DNA of 64,000 nt from Varroa destructor (lineage: Eukaryota > Arthropoda > Arachnida > Mesostigmata > Varroidae). A program made the position numbers and the translations under genes. Under the pieces are notes generated by a model, which did no database searches, had not been told where the DNA came from, and saw only the letters and a program-made list of their open reading frames with translations. Each line of letters opens with the position of its first letter. The first letter of the stretch is position 1. Below are positions 36,501 to 49,183 of the stretch, piece after piece. The stretch covers positions 38,462,306 to 38,526,305 of the forward strand of contig NW_019211454.1 in NCBI RefSeq assembly GCF_002443255.2, given 5' to 3'.

Positions 36501-39500
36501 GTAGAGAGGATAGGGAAAACCCAGATGCATCTAGGAAAGGGGTGAACAATATGAGTTTATCACGAGGAATTGCTGTGCAAACAGATGTTATGAAAGGCAG
36601 TAGTATCACCAAACCGTAATGAGCAGTTATATAACACCTGCAGTCCTGTAAAAGACAACTGACTCGATATTGATTGTCGAAGATTACTGTCGTTCTGTCA
36701 CTATTGAGATTCGAATCTTAGGAAGCAGTAGACATTGAACATAATGGTTAGCTAGAAGGAAGAAGCCATTAGCGACGGACGGCTTGCGTTCTAATTTTAA
36801 TAGCTATTCTAGTGTCTGAATAGCAAAAGCTTTTTAGAAATGACAAAAAAATTGCATAGTGAAGAAACAAAACGAAACACAAGATTTGCCTTGCCAACTT
36901 TTTAAGGAGCTGTACTGGGGCGAACAAAACGATCGACATGTTAACTTGCATGGATTTCGTCATTGACTGATTCATAAACAATCAGCAGCAAGTAATATCA
37001 GATATCCCAAGCTAAGATAGCCTAATCAAAACAGTCAAAGGCTTTGGTTGTGGTGAGGACTATTCCAACATACCTTAAACTTTTTCGATGCAATAGTATG
37101 CGTTTCGATATCATTAAGTACTAACAAAAGGATCTTCTGAAAGCCCTTACGGGAGTCGAGCTCTTAGGAGAAAGGCAGCAGAGAACTTGATTCATGATGG
37201 GATTGATGCTAGGCAAGTCTGCACGTTTAAATATTTTGTCAAGTAAAAAGATGATGACAATGGTGCCAGAATCATTTCTTGAACCGAACCCTCGAATAAG
37301 ACTTACAGTAATCATTTTAGATACAGCAACGATTGTACAAGTGAAAATAAGAGGTTATAGATTGCATTCTGGCAGTTCCTCTTAAATAGTAGCTAAGGGA
37401 AGTGCCAGAAAATAAGCCTGCAGACTTCAGTTGCCGCCATTGTTCCGTTATAACTGACTTCACAGTTTTAACAAATTTGAGCAATTTAAGCAGGCTTTAC
37501 GAGTGATAAAGCAGAAGGTAAAAAAGAAAGGAGCCTTTAAAAAGAGTATTTGGTGCAGGACCTATACAGAAATCTAATAGAGTCACACGGATAAAGCTAT
37601 GTTCAAAAAAAAAAAACTCTTTTTGGCTAGGCCTATATAGGCTGCTTATCTCTGCCCCCGTAATAGTACAGGCGTAACATGTTTGTCTACTAACTTAGAC
37701 ACACAAGGTGGTCCTGGCTTGAATCTGGACGTAGCTCGAATTGTGCTAGGAGCCAACCGCTTGAGGCAATGTCTAACAACTTAAGTACCAAACGTATAAC
37801 TCGAAGCATTTGTGTATAAGTTACCTCGTCAATAATGAGAACATAGAGGTGAAATAGGGTTTGACGTCGTTCGGATAAGAGTTGATAATCTTTAAAGAAC
37901 GAACTGAGTGGCCCCGAGCTTAGCTTTAAACTTAAAGAGGAGAAGAATTTTTTTTATAACAGCTCTATAACTTTTATAGTAACGATATTAAAGTCATTTT
38001 CGAAAGGATTTTATGGGCAAAGTACTTTTTAGTTGCGCGATTAAGCGTTAAGCGCATCAGGTCAAGTTATGATTTTCCGACACATCTATATGGTTTTTTC
38101 TGTTCTTTTTGCAAGTATGGGGGAAAAAAGCTGTGTGATATTCAGCGAAAGTGGATTGGGATGTACCAACAGTTTCGCCGGGATCAGTGGTCATCAATAA
38201 TCCGACAAGCTAGGAAAGTTCAAAATTCAGGGTCTGTCTTTGCGAGGAGGCCACTCCCGGCACCATGAACATGATCGAGACGAGTACCAGTGTCAGGTCT
38301 GCTAGGAAGATTGATTAAGGGCAAAAGGCCAAAGCGTGCCAAATCGTTTTTATGGCCAGAACGTTATCATTGGGAGCCAGCATGCTGACGCTAAAGCAAC
38401 CTAGAAAAAAGTTAAGTGATCACTAGAGAGAGGTAGTGATAGAGCTTCAACAAGACACATTTATGACTTCAGTCAGCACGACGATCAAAATAAGGATAAA
38501 CTGTAGCTTTATCATTAAAGAACTAAATAGTTTTTGCTAGTGATCGAAAACTATTATGGAGGTATATAGTTACTCCGCCGTTGTCTCTTGAAGTGTAACA
38601 TAGGTGTATAGAATTAAAATAATTACTAGCGAAGATTAATTGAGTGTAACTGGTCAACCACGTTTGTCTTGTGAAGATAAATAAAATTCTAAAAGGTGCC
38701 CGTCGCTTTGTACCAGCTAAAAATATTAGAACGCTCTTCGTCTTTGTTCTCAATAGTCATATAAGATTTTTGTCCGTATATGAATTAGTTATGCACCTGC
38801 AGGCACTGCATCATTTAACCAATTTGTATGGAGATTAGGTATACCAGGTAAGGTACTTGCTCTTATGTGAAGTAGATGATCAACTTGGAAAATGAAATGG
38901 CAACCGATTTATTCGAAGTGTTATTTATTATCAGTAGAAACGTAGGAAAGGTAAGTACAAAAGAAGAGTAAATGTAATACTGGTTGCTAAGAAGCAATAA
39001 TGCTAGGCGAGTGCCGGTAGCTTGAGTATGATCTCGAGGATATGGCAGCATAAACAAAATTAATCATTGTAAATATCCTATAGACAAAAAACCTGTTTTA
39101 TAATTGAACCACACGCATTCTCTAATAAACATTATGATTATATAAATGTATATTTGCTTTTCTTTATTTTCAAATTTTCCTTTTTTGTTTATACGAAAAT
39201 ACAATTTGGTCCTTTTTTTTTAAAATATACAGGTTCCATTTTAATATGCACTTAGAAGGATGATGTCTTTGTCCAAAGCAGTATATATCAGAGCGGTTTA
39301 TTGTATGAAGTATAAGAATTAACTTAATCAACAAGTTCGCAGGTATAGGACTGCATCAATTTGCATGTGCCCGACAAGCTTACAACTTTGGAAGACTTAT
39401 TGATTTCAGGCCTTCGACCCTTCTGTCTACTCCATCATGCGTGCTTAGGTATGCTTAGAAACCAGTAAACCGAAATGTGTTGATTAACTGGGCAGGAGCT

Positions 39501-41719
39501 AAGTAGGGCCTTTATTGGTTATTGATTAAGAAATAAATGCGTTTGGGTTGTAGCAAATGAAAAATAGTACGGAGTTTACTTGCAAGCTAGCAGTGTGAAA
39601 GTTGGAATTAATTAATAAGATTTAACATGGCAGGAAAATGTACACCAATAGCCTTATTAAAGGAAAACTTAGAATATCATCTGAAGGGTAATGATGTTAC
39701 TATATACCACCAGAAGTTCGAGTAAGCCATGAAAAATGACCTTACGTAGAAACTAAAAGCGGTTTATCTGTGAGTGGTTTTATCTGATACACCCGTGTTT
39801 GCCGACGATGCTGATTTTGCTGACGGATCATATTCCAATACGCCTGGAGAAGTCATAGTTTGGCTTTCTCGTTCTTGTGGTCAAACCATCGCAGAAAACT
39901 GATATTGTTCGCCCCGTACTTGCGATAACATGGTGGTGCAGTAGTAGCATGTTTGCCTCCTTAATTTTGGAACAAATAAACGATTCATGTTTGAGATTGG
40001 ACATATGACACGCGCCTTCTCATGCTGGGAGCTACGCATCTGAAGCAATACTTAACAGTAATATCTAACGTAAACTCGAAAAAATTGGTAGATTGTGATT
40101 TGCCTGAAAAATTACTGCTGGTCGAACTTTGGTCAAAACAACTTGAATTCGAATGTGATGTGGATCAAATCAGCCGTCCGAGTATAAAATATCGGCATCA
40201 GCCCGACCAGAATTGTTTCATACACAATAAGCCGATAAACTGAAGCGCTACTTCCAGGACCCTGGCGCTTCGTATAGTTTCAGAACCTTATCACTGCTGG
40301 CCATAACGTGGAGGTGTCCGAAGTGATCATCGCCGCTATTCGGTAACAATAGTTACAACGGATGAAAGTACTCCATGGTAGATCAAATAACCAACGGACA
40401 GAGGTACAGTCGAATAACCTTAAATATGAATGCCACTTGCGGTACCGCTTATGTGCTCAAAATTAGGGTTAAAAGGTGCATTGCCAAATAGCAACATATG
40501 GAAAAAAAATCGGGGACCAAGTTGAAAATGTCACTTACAGCTTGTCTCTAGGCTAGCTTAAAAATCAATTAAACTTTTCATTCGACATTAGTTCCGCCCG
40601 ATGATGCTGCACGGCCACCTAAAAAAAGTCTTCTTTTACACGAGATTATGCAATATATATTGCGTACATTCGCTTAGCCATAGAAATCGTAGTAAGCATT
40701 CAGTATCTTTCAGCGAATCTTTTTTATAAATAAATCGATCAGCTTTCTGGCACGTTTTGCATAACAGTTAGTAATGGACATCAATTTTTTCTGTCGTATG
40801 ATCATATCATCACATATATAGCATTAGTGTCGTCACTTAGTACCAGACTTAAGACTGTAGGGCATGCTAAGTACCTTATCTAGAGGTATCTAGGGGCCAA
40901 GTTTCTTTTGCTGCTTGTAAAAATTGACCCATTGTCGTACGCAGTTTACTGATTCGGAGCTTCCAGCAAACGCGTAGTGCTCGAGCACTTCATTGCGGTT
41001 TAAACGTATCTACATAAACACTTCGTCTTGATAAATAAAAATCTTATTCTCCTAGTATACTAATTAAGATTCATTCTATCTTAACAATAATGCTAAACTG
41101 CCTTTGTCTTTATATCTTTATTAGCTTTAAGTACAACCTTTATTTACTCTAAGATCATGTTTATGATCAACAAGTAAGCACAATTTTAAGTAAATAAATC
41201 ACAACAATTAAGCAAACTGTAAAGAATATCTTTTGCACCTATTTTATGGTTCCAATTATAATCAGGGACCTGTATTCCCTTATCCAGTGACGGTAAGAAC
41301 TCTTCTATCGCATAGATTACTCCCAGTTATTAAAAATCTGAGTGTGAGCGAAATAGGACATATTTTAAGGTTAAAAGCAAGGCAACACTTTCTTTTCTAC
41401 TTTTTATTTACTGCCTTGATTTACTTGCTTGTTGATTCCATTACTTGTGGTAAAAATCTGTTGTATGCCCATCAATCTAAAGTACTCGGAGGAGGGACGT
41501 CAACTTTAGTTAAATTAACTGCATTTTGAAACGTTGGCTGCGCTACGTATGAGTACTAGCTAACAAAAAGAATATAAATATTTGTTACCAACAATTTATC
41601 TAAAATGACTGTCCTTTCTTTAAATCAAGCGGTGTGAACCAGATTTTGCTACAAGTCTAGTGAGTGTGTGAGACCTACCACAAATTTGAAGGTTTTTATA
41701 AAAGCCTTTTTTTCTCATA

Positions 41720-41773
41720 AAAAAAACTACAGTCGTTTAGTTTTTATAAAAACTAAACGATTGTAGTTTTTTT
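41720..41773. repeat. Near-perfect 27-bp palindrome (foldback)
   Basis: Arms 41720-41746 and 41747-41773 are reverse complements with one mismatch (a G-T type difference) and no loop. The tract has A7 and T7 ends and a CTAAACGA-type core. Confidence 0.93.
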
Positions 41774-44700
41774 CATTAGTCCTTAACTTTACAATTAGGT
41801 ACATTTCGAAAGATATAATCGTGCATCAAAGATTCGCCCAGATATGCACTAGTTTAATACACTGTAATCCGACCGTGAGGCTATCCTATTCTCTGGCGAT
41901 TTCGTATTTCGACTGTCTGGTTAAACACAATATATCTAAAAATTGACTCGTGTAGTAAACCTGTGTGTAGCACGGAACACTGTCCTTTGGCTACGCGGCA
42001 TTTGCTTAGAAAAATCCAAATGCGAATTTAAGCCTTTGCACCGTGCTGAGGTGGTACCCTCTTCTAAGTCGGTCTGTCGGCTGCAACGACTCGCCAGTCG
42101 CTTAAATTCATTTACATTCAGCGACCACTGTGTTCATCCATTTAGCGAAATACTTTGACAAAATTCGTGATTCTGTGCATATGGTATATGGTTTGTGTTG
42201 AACTCATTCGTTTCTTAATTCGAAGTTTCGAATAATCAAATGCGTAAGTGTAACTTACATTACTACCCTTCCACGAATAAGATCTAGCATTTTACATGTG
42301 GATTGTGGATCAGCTGTTTGTGAAGCACAAAGCTGTGTAATATCTTTTGATTCAAGGTTTCGGCAGCTTATAGCTCATCTTCGGATTAAAAATTCGCTCA
42401 TTTGCCCCAATAAGGATGCAGGAGTGCAGGATTCTTACAATAATTTAGTACACGAGAAGTAATCTAACCGAAAGCGGACTTTACAGTTATCATATATTCA
42501 GACGTAGTCGTCTGACGCAATGCCCTATTGGTCTATAGGACGTAAAACTAGAAACATTTATTCCAGTTTGCTTATTTGATCAATGTTGTACGCTTCTATA
42601 GTAAGTTTCTTGTAATAATTACAAGCGCAAAAAAAAAACAAGAAACAATGGCGTAGAGTCTGCCTTGGTTTGTTTTATATATCCAATAGCAAAATTACTG
42701 CGTCTGTCACACATTGTCTGTTCGTAATCAATTAAATACTGTTTCAAAAAGATGCCGTTTGGTCTGCATCTATCTGCCGTTTTTACGTTAGCTGCAAAAC
42801 AATGCTAATGCATGAACGACGTTGCGGAGGGGAAACAGAGTTTTTGCGTTGGCCTTTACCGTGGAAGCTTCTTAGCTGTTTGTTGATATAATAGAACAAC
42901 TATTGAGATTTTAGTTTGCAGTTCAAAGGGATAAACTGCGCTTGTAATTGGAGGTTTTACTTGAACTTTTCAAACAGTAGGTAAACTATTTGCAGACACA
43001 TTGAGAATATTTATGTCATAAAAACCTCATTATTCGATGCGGCAAGTCTAAAACTACGAACAAAATATAAACTTATGCGAGCACATATGGATGAAAGGGA
43101 AGCGTGCATGTCCCAGCGTATCATATTTAGAGTTAGTACAAAGCTAAACTGGTTACATATGGAAGGACTCATTATAGTTGATACTACTACAATTAAATCG
43201 AGCAATTGCTTTATATGTAATAGTGGTCTCTCAATGTAAGGGATATACGGGGTGCAATTTGTCTAACTGTATATGCTTAGTCAATGTGTTACTGCAAGTC
43301 AAATGGACTACGAAGTAAGGTAAAAAATATGCGATACACTCAGGTAATTAGAGTTATTTTGACAGGCGGATAAAATAGGGCACAAAAACAGTAGATAAAT
43401 CATAACGGCGAAAACACACTATATAGACAAGATAAATAGCCTATATATACGCTAGCTCGGTTGTATATGCCTATATAGGTAAAAGCAAGAGCTCAGCAAA
43501 AATGTGCACGCAATGTATTTAAGTATAGTATAATTTGCGTACAAATAAGAAATGATATATAAATAGATCGTTTTACACTAATGTAGCTTTGTCAAATCGA
43601 CAATGTTTTGAATTTGCCTATCACTGAGTTTTATTTGCTAGAATTGTGGACTTATGCATCCTGTTGATAGTTCGTACCGTCAGATCGAGTTGTTTCATAA
43701 AGCTACATAGGTCAGTAGAGAGAAAGTGAGCCAAAAACATATTAGCATCTATTAGAAGAAGAAACGTTAGCCGTTACGCACACAAAATATTTGTAACCGT
43801 CAACCTACGCTTTGACACACACATCTATTGCATACAAACAGTATTTCACCCAAACTAAAAAATCAGATCCAACTTATCAAGTGGTATACAAATTATCCTG
43901 CTAAAATTTCCATAATAACAAAAAAACAGTACAAGCGGCACTTGTTTTGGATATTATCACAAGACCCATTCACCGATCTTTTCGGGTTCGTGAGGGCAAC
44001 TGCGCTGTCAACTGTACTTCTCAGAATTGTCGTTGCTGATGCTGTTATTACTACGGAATACGTGTCTACATAGAGGCAGCAGAGATTTGGATTGATCGGC
44101 TCACATCTGAGCAAAGCTCGACTGATTTGTATATCGCACGATGCTTTAAATAGTCCACTGCTGATCGAACTACAAAGTTAGGAACTCTACAAACTGGTAA
44201 TCTTATTAGCATCTTGAAAAAACAGTGATATTTTCGGGAAGACAATCGATTGTTGGGCATTATTCGGTTCGATCGACTTAGAGTACTTAGAGGCCCCGCC
44301 ATCTTCGCTGTCTGAATTTCCTCTTCCGTTTCAACGGAATTTCGAATGCCAATATTTGTACTTAGGGAGCTTGCACCTTGGGAAATATTTATTTTTTGCA
44401 TTTGTGCAAGTTAATATGATAGGTCTAAGAAGAAAAGTTTCTCGCAGTAAGGTAAATAGGTTTTACCAATTAGTGCCATAGGCGATATATATATATATAT
44501 AAACGGCACAGCGAGTGAAGCATAAGGTAATGCGAAGCTAATACGTATAAATTAAAGAATGCTTCAACCTTCGGTGAACGTCACCGTGCTTATCTAACAG
44601 CATAGGTCCATTGAATTTATTGAAGGTTTACTCAATGATCATTGTTTGGCAAATAAGACTTCATCTTTTTCTGCTTCTTTTCCGAGTTGGATTGCTCGCT

Positions 44701-44806
44701 TTTTCGATAATTAAGAGGACCTGATGAACGGTTGAGTGTGCTATGTGCGTTTAAAATGTCATGATTACCAGAACCATCTGGTTAGTCTCACCAGCTATCT
44801 GCGATA

Positions 44807-44831
44807 NNNNNNNNNNNNNNNNNNNNNNNNN
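44807..44831. other. Assembly gap (25 N)
   Basis: Twenty-five N bases directly abut the first copy of a 55-bp tandem repeat, so the gap most likely hides further repeat copies and its true size is unknown. Confidence 0.99.
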
Positions 44832-44996
44832 TTCTTTGGCCGAACCTCGAAGGCAGCTATGAACAGGGACGACAACATATGCGATGTTCTTTGGCCGAAC
44901 CTCGAAGGCAGCTATGAACAGGGACGACAACATATGCGATGTTCTTTGGCCGAACCTCGAAGGCAGCTATGAACAGGGACGACAACATAAGCGATG
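44832..44996. repeat. 55-bp tandem repeat, three copies beside the gap
   Basis: Copies begin at 44832, 44887 and 44942 and are almost identical (each starts TTCTTTGGCCGAACCTCGAA); the third ends AAGCGATG rather than ATGCGATG. 55 is not a multiple of three, so the array is open only because each frame happens to lack stops. It is not a coding repeat by this evidence. Confidence 0.97.
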
Positions 44997-45003
44997 TTCT
45001 CGT

Positions 45004-45053
45004 CGAACCAGTTGTCGAAAAAAACTCTAGCGTTTTTTTCAACAACTGGTTCG
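45004..45053. repeat. 22-bp inverted repeat next to the tandem array
   Basis: Left arm 45004-45025 and right arm 45032-45053 flank a 6-base loop and pair with one mismatch. The outer part reads CGAACCAGTTGT on the left; the inner part is A7/T7. Confidence 0.92.
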
Positions 45054-45377
45054 GTTCAATTTAAGTCTAATGCTCTCGCGCCCTGCTACAAGGACCAAGC
45101 GCTCCCGGATCTGTCTGTCTGTCTAGTATCGTTCTTAGCTGAGACGATGTTATGGCTGAGTACGCGGTGGATTTATGCTTCTGCTATTACTGTTACCGGT
45201 AATAGCTAATGTTGTCTTCCTTTGCTTGACCTTGTGACGTAGAAACTACGACATCTGCACGACTAGGAAAGCCCTTGTGTGTATTGTGTCATTTTGATGT
45301 GTACGGCAAGTGCGCAAAACGCATTAACTTTGCTTCGTAATGATCACCGCTCGTACCGGGAAAACCCCTGCATTTAC

Positions 45378-45447
45378 TTACATATATATATGTATATGTA
45401 TATATGTATGCATATATATATATGTATATACTTATATATAAGTATAT
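45378..45447. repeat. TA/TG-rich imperfect microsatellite
   Basis: About 70 bases of alternating TATA and TATG words with a self-complementary ACTTATATATAAGT segment at the end. Confidence 0.85.
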
Positions 45448-48400
45448 TTGATCATAGTTCTTTAACAAGTTTTATAGATATATTCGGTATGGTTGATGAT
45501 ACCTCGCACTGTGAATGGGTTTAATAAAATGACTGGCTTGAAGTCGATAACCAACACGCTAGGAACAAATCAAGTTGCACTCAAGTTAGAACTAATTTAA
45601 GAAATATGTTCATCAAAGCATTGATTTAAGTTCTTAGATAGCTAGAAAAGTACTACAGCTCTTTCAAAGCTACTAAAAGCTAGGAACTTAAAAGCTACTA
45701 AAGTGTCCTATCGAGATAATTTTCAAACCAAAGCTTAAATGTTAGCACTTAATTCTAAATTTAAACTTATTTTTATAATTAAGCGTACGTAAATCAGGTA
45801 GGTTGGATGTTTTACCGATGTTTTTGCAGAAACCGTTCTTCTGTGTATAGAAATAATCGCAATCTAGCCAAATAGGAGACGAGTAGTTAGTAGAAAAACC
45901 ACACCGTTACTACTGCTAATATCTTATATTAGTAATATATCCTTGATTCGTTATTTTAGAGTTTGCACCAATTGAAACATGTGAGACATAAGGCACGACG
46001 TGCGATCTGGTTTGTGATAAAATAAATTGTCTAGGAAAGAATGGCTCATATATAACAACAGTCTGTTGCATTCGATCAGGTTTCTCAGCACTGATTCTTA
46101 AGCTACAAGCATTGCTTCTGCTTAGTATAAAACGGTTCACCATTAAGCTAGCATGGGCATCAAGTCATTGGACCTACTGCGGCGATTTTTGCGTATTCAA
46201 ATACCCGCCAAGCATTGCTTGAATAATCCCAACGCTAGGTCGAGTTGTGTGGATTTTATCGCATATTACCGTAAAATTCGTCATTTAATGTGCCCATATT
46301 AACTAAGGACCGCTGCACCTTCTTCGGAGCGCTGTTTTTGTTGCAATCTCGTACGGTTCATGGTGAACGCCTACCGGACATCTCGTATTTATTGACTTTG
46401 ACTTAACGCTGCCATGGTGGCAAACGAGGCCCCGTCAATCACGGCGGCAGCCAGCGCGTCATTTCTCGCTGACAATAACAACTTTGTTGCAACTGCGGGT
46501 ACTGGCATTGCCCTTCCCACAGCCGGCGCTAGTCCTACTCGTAGCATTATAGTAGTAGCAGTGTTAACCATCCGCCTATCTAACGAACCCTGGTTATACT
46601 GTTTGTTGCTTCATAGCGATCCTGTCACATTGTGATGATGCTAATAATGGCCATGATGCAGTTGCCGTTGCGGTTTTAGCCCCTTCCACAAACTATGATT
46701 TCGATCGGCCTGCCATTGTGATACTGCACTGGAAGTGACTGGTCATGCTGATAGCAGCGGTTAATGCGCAGCGAAGATAATGTGTATTTACCGCGACTGA
46801 AACATTAGGCCGTCAGAAGGTTCGTATTCTTAAACTGATGCAAAAGGAAACTACTATTTACGACTAGCTGACAAGTATCACTGACATTGAGGCTTCCGGA
46901 AAAATTCAAGATGCGCTTGTCGTAATCAAACTTGTTGTGCTCGTGTCAGTTGTTACCTGTTCATTCTTTTTTCAAAGACTGCTAATTTGTATCGGAAGTG
47001 TGAGTGCTAAGCGAGGAAGACAACGCTTGCTGATGCTATTGCGCGCGGATACGATTTACATAAGCCTAAGTTTTAAACAGGGCTATTGGTTAGCTGTCTA
47101 ACAGTTTGACTTGAAGGACACGCTGACATCTAATGCGTCTAGCGAAAGGAATCATCCAAGAAAGTCAGTTGGAAAAAGCGATCTCGACTTGTTGGCGGGC
47201 CAGCTTTTTGTGAACGGACTCTAACAAGCTCATTACTTCTTCGAGAAAGGTGTTTATTCCCCACGCAGTTATCTAATATTGATGACCAGGTATGGGATGG
47301 ATGAAGACCTAGAAGAATAGTTGGCCAACTATGTCACTATCCTGTATACTGTCATAACAGATGAGTATCCCTGTGGATGCTTTTCTTGATAACTTTATCA
47401 AGAACACAACTAACATTGTAACTAACATTGTCAGACAGTGCTTAAGTCGATATAACTTATTTAGGATTTCAATTAGGAATTTAACTCTAACTATTTGTGA
47501 GTCACAAACATGTAAAATTTGGTCTTAAAATACATACAGTTAATTAGCTCTTTACTAAGCAAATCTTTACATTTTTTTGCGTGAAACCGCATTAGCGTTT
47601 TCCAATGCTAACAACAGCGTGATGACGACGACGACGATATATTGCTAATGGTTGAACTCTCAACCGTTCAGTTATCGCGCAGTACTTGCTTCTATAAGCT
47701 GGTGGTGCTATACCGCATAATAGCAGCGTATGCTGTAGAGGAGGAAAAGATGGTGTGTTGAGTCGGCTTCTATTCGTTTGCCTCCCTATCACCGGTCTCA
47801 GTGCATCGTTACCCCAAACCTTGGGCGGCCTGCTATGACTACAATGAAAACTGGGTAACCCGGTCAAAGTGGAAATACTTTTAGTTTTTGGCTCTCAGTT
47901 TCTGCGATGCAGCATAAATGCTGTCAAAAGTTGGCCTGCTGTAATGAGTGAAAACATAACGTGCCTTTCATATTCTAGAAATATAGAGCTTTATTTCATT
48001 TGAGTAACTTCGATTTTGTCGTAACTTAACTCATCTGATTCTGGTGAACAGAGAATTTTGCGTGAATGATACAGAATAACTAGGTTGAGCGATTTTCCTG
48101 CTAGAAACGGTCGAGGGTTCCATACGGGGCTTAACAAGATTAACAACATTGATAGATAACTATGTCAATGAGTGACCTTCCAAATCTAAAACAGAACTCT
48201 TGGTGATTCATTAGTTTTACAATAGTTTCCGTGTAGCTTATGTATTAATTTAAAAAAAAAAAAGTCGTTTTTTTCTGATGTGCTAGAAATTATTTTGAAG
48301 CAGCAATATTTAGAATAAGCTCTATGGGTGCTGTCTGTGTGGAGCATAAAGCTTGGATACTTCGTACCGACTTCCAGGTCACTGTACTTCAACGTTTACG

Positions 48401-49000
48401 GTTGTATCTCAAAATGCGACGCTTTTCTTTTTACTCTCCTGATTGTTTATTATCGTACCAACGCCATTTCTATACAATATTTTTTTCTCTTGAAGAATTG
48501 GTATAATGGATTTCAAATAACTCGCTTAGTTTCTGGATAGAGACACTGTACATGCTTACTTCAATTAAATACCTGCACATTTCTCCATCTAACGTAGCTA
48601 AATTTATTTGCTTGTTTCTGTTTCCAGGTAGGCCACTCAGAATTAAACTGCAATTAACAACAAGAACATTTACATTGAATAGTGTCTCTGCATTTATACT
48701 GACCGATACCAGTGTAATAACAGCTGAAATCGCTATTAGTGCGATCGTTAATCGCAACGAAATCAGTATACTGGGCAATTAAGACAGGCACTCTATACTT
48801 TGACAAAGTATTTCCTTAATTTCGCATTAACAGCTCCAGTTTGCGATTTTATCATATCTTACATATGAGGGAAATAGCACGAAAGAGCACCACGAAATCA
48901 ATGTTCTTCCCTGGTGTCTGGTATCGTCATTCGTGCGTTAAATTGGATTGAGTTATGTGTGGTCTTGATCCGTCAGTAAAGCATATATAATTCTTCAAAA

Positions 49001-49183
49001 ATGAGCTTCCCAATGCGTTTTGTTCGACTAAAGCGGCTACAACGCAGCATAACTGGCTATGCAGGGGTCACGGTGCCGTTACGCGCAGCCATGAGTACGG
49101 TAAAAATACCGAGGAAGCTCTATGAGAGCGCGTTGCAGGCCTGGAGTCAGGTAGTTGAAAACGCTAGCGATCAATGGCGAAGG
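49001..49183 (+). CDS. Possible first coding exon of an unrecognised gene
   Basis: An ATG at 49001 (AAAA before it, good animal start context) opens 61 codons ending in phase 0 at a good donor (AGG|GTAAGA). The product starts MSFPMRFVRLKRLQRSI, rich in Arg and hydrophobic residues without acids for about 30 residues, as in mitochondrial presequences. KLYESALQAWSQVV follows. I do not recognise a family. The next exon was not found with certainty. It may belong to the same gene as the exons at 54873, 55458 or 56410, but phases do not join directly, so at least one exon would be missing. Confidence 0.35.

Larger units (their letters stand above)
30526..48990. other. Gene-poor stretch, no supportable gene
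   Basis: About 18 kb of AT-rich sequence. Open frames are short, mostly under 100 codons, and none has a recognisable domain or a convincing pair of splice sites. The 5' untranslated exon and promoter of the CD98hc gene should lie near its right neighbourhood above 30.5 kb. Slightly GC-richer patches near 34.9-35.4, 46.4-46.7 and 47.6-47.9 kb gave only low-complexity frames. Foldback and tandem repeats in this stretch are listed separately. Confidence 0.5.

Noticed and set aside
46389..46635. Ala/Thr/Val-rich frames on both strands
   Set aside because: Same low-complexity type as in the first 8 kb, both strands open, no supporting signal.
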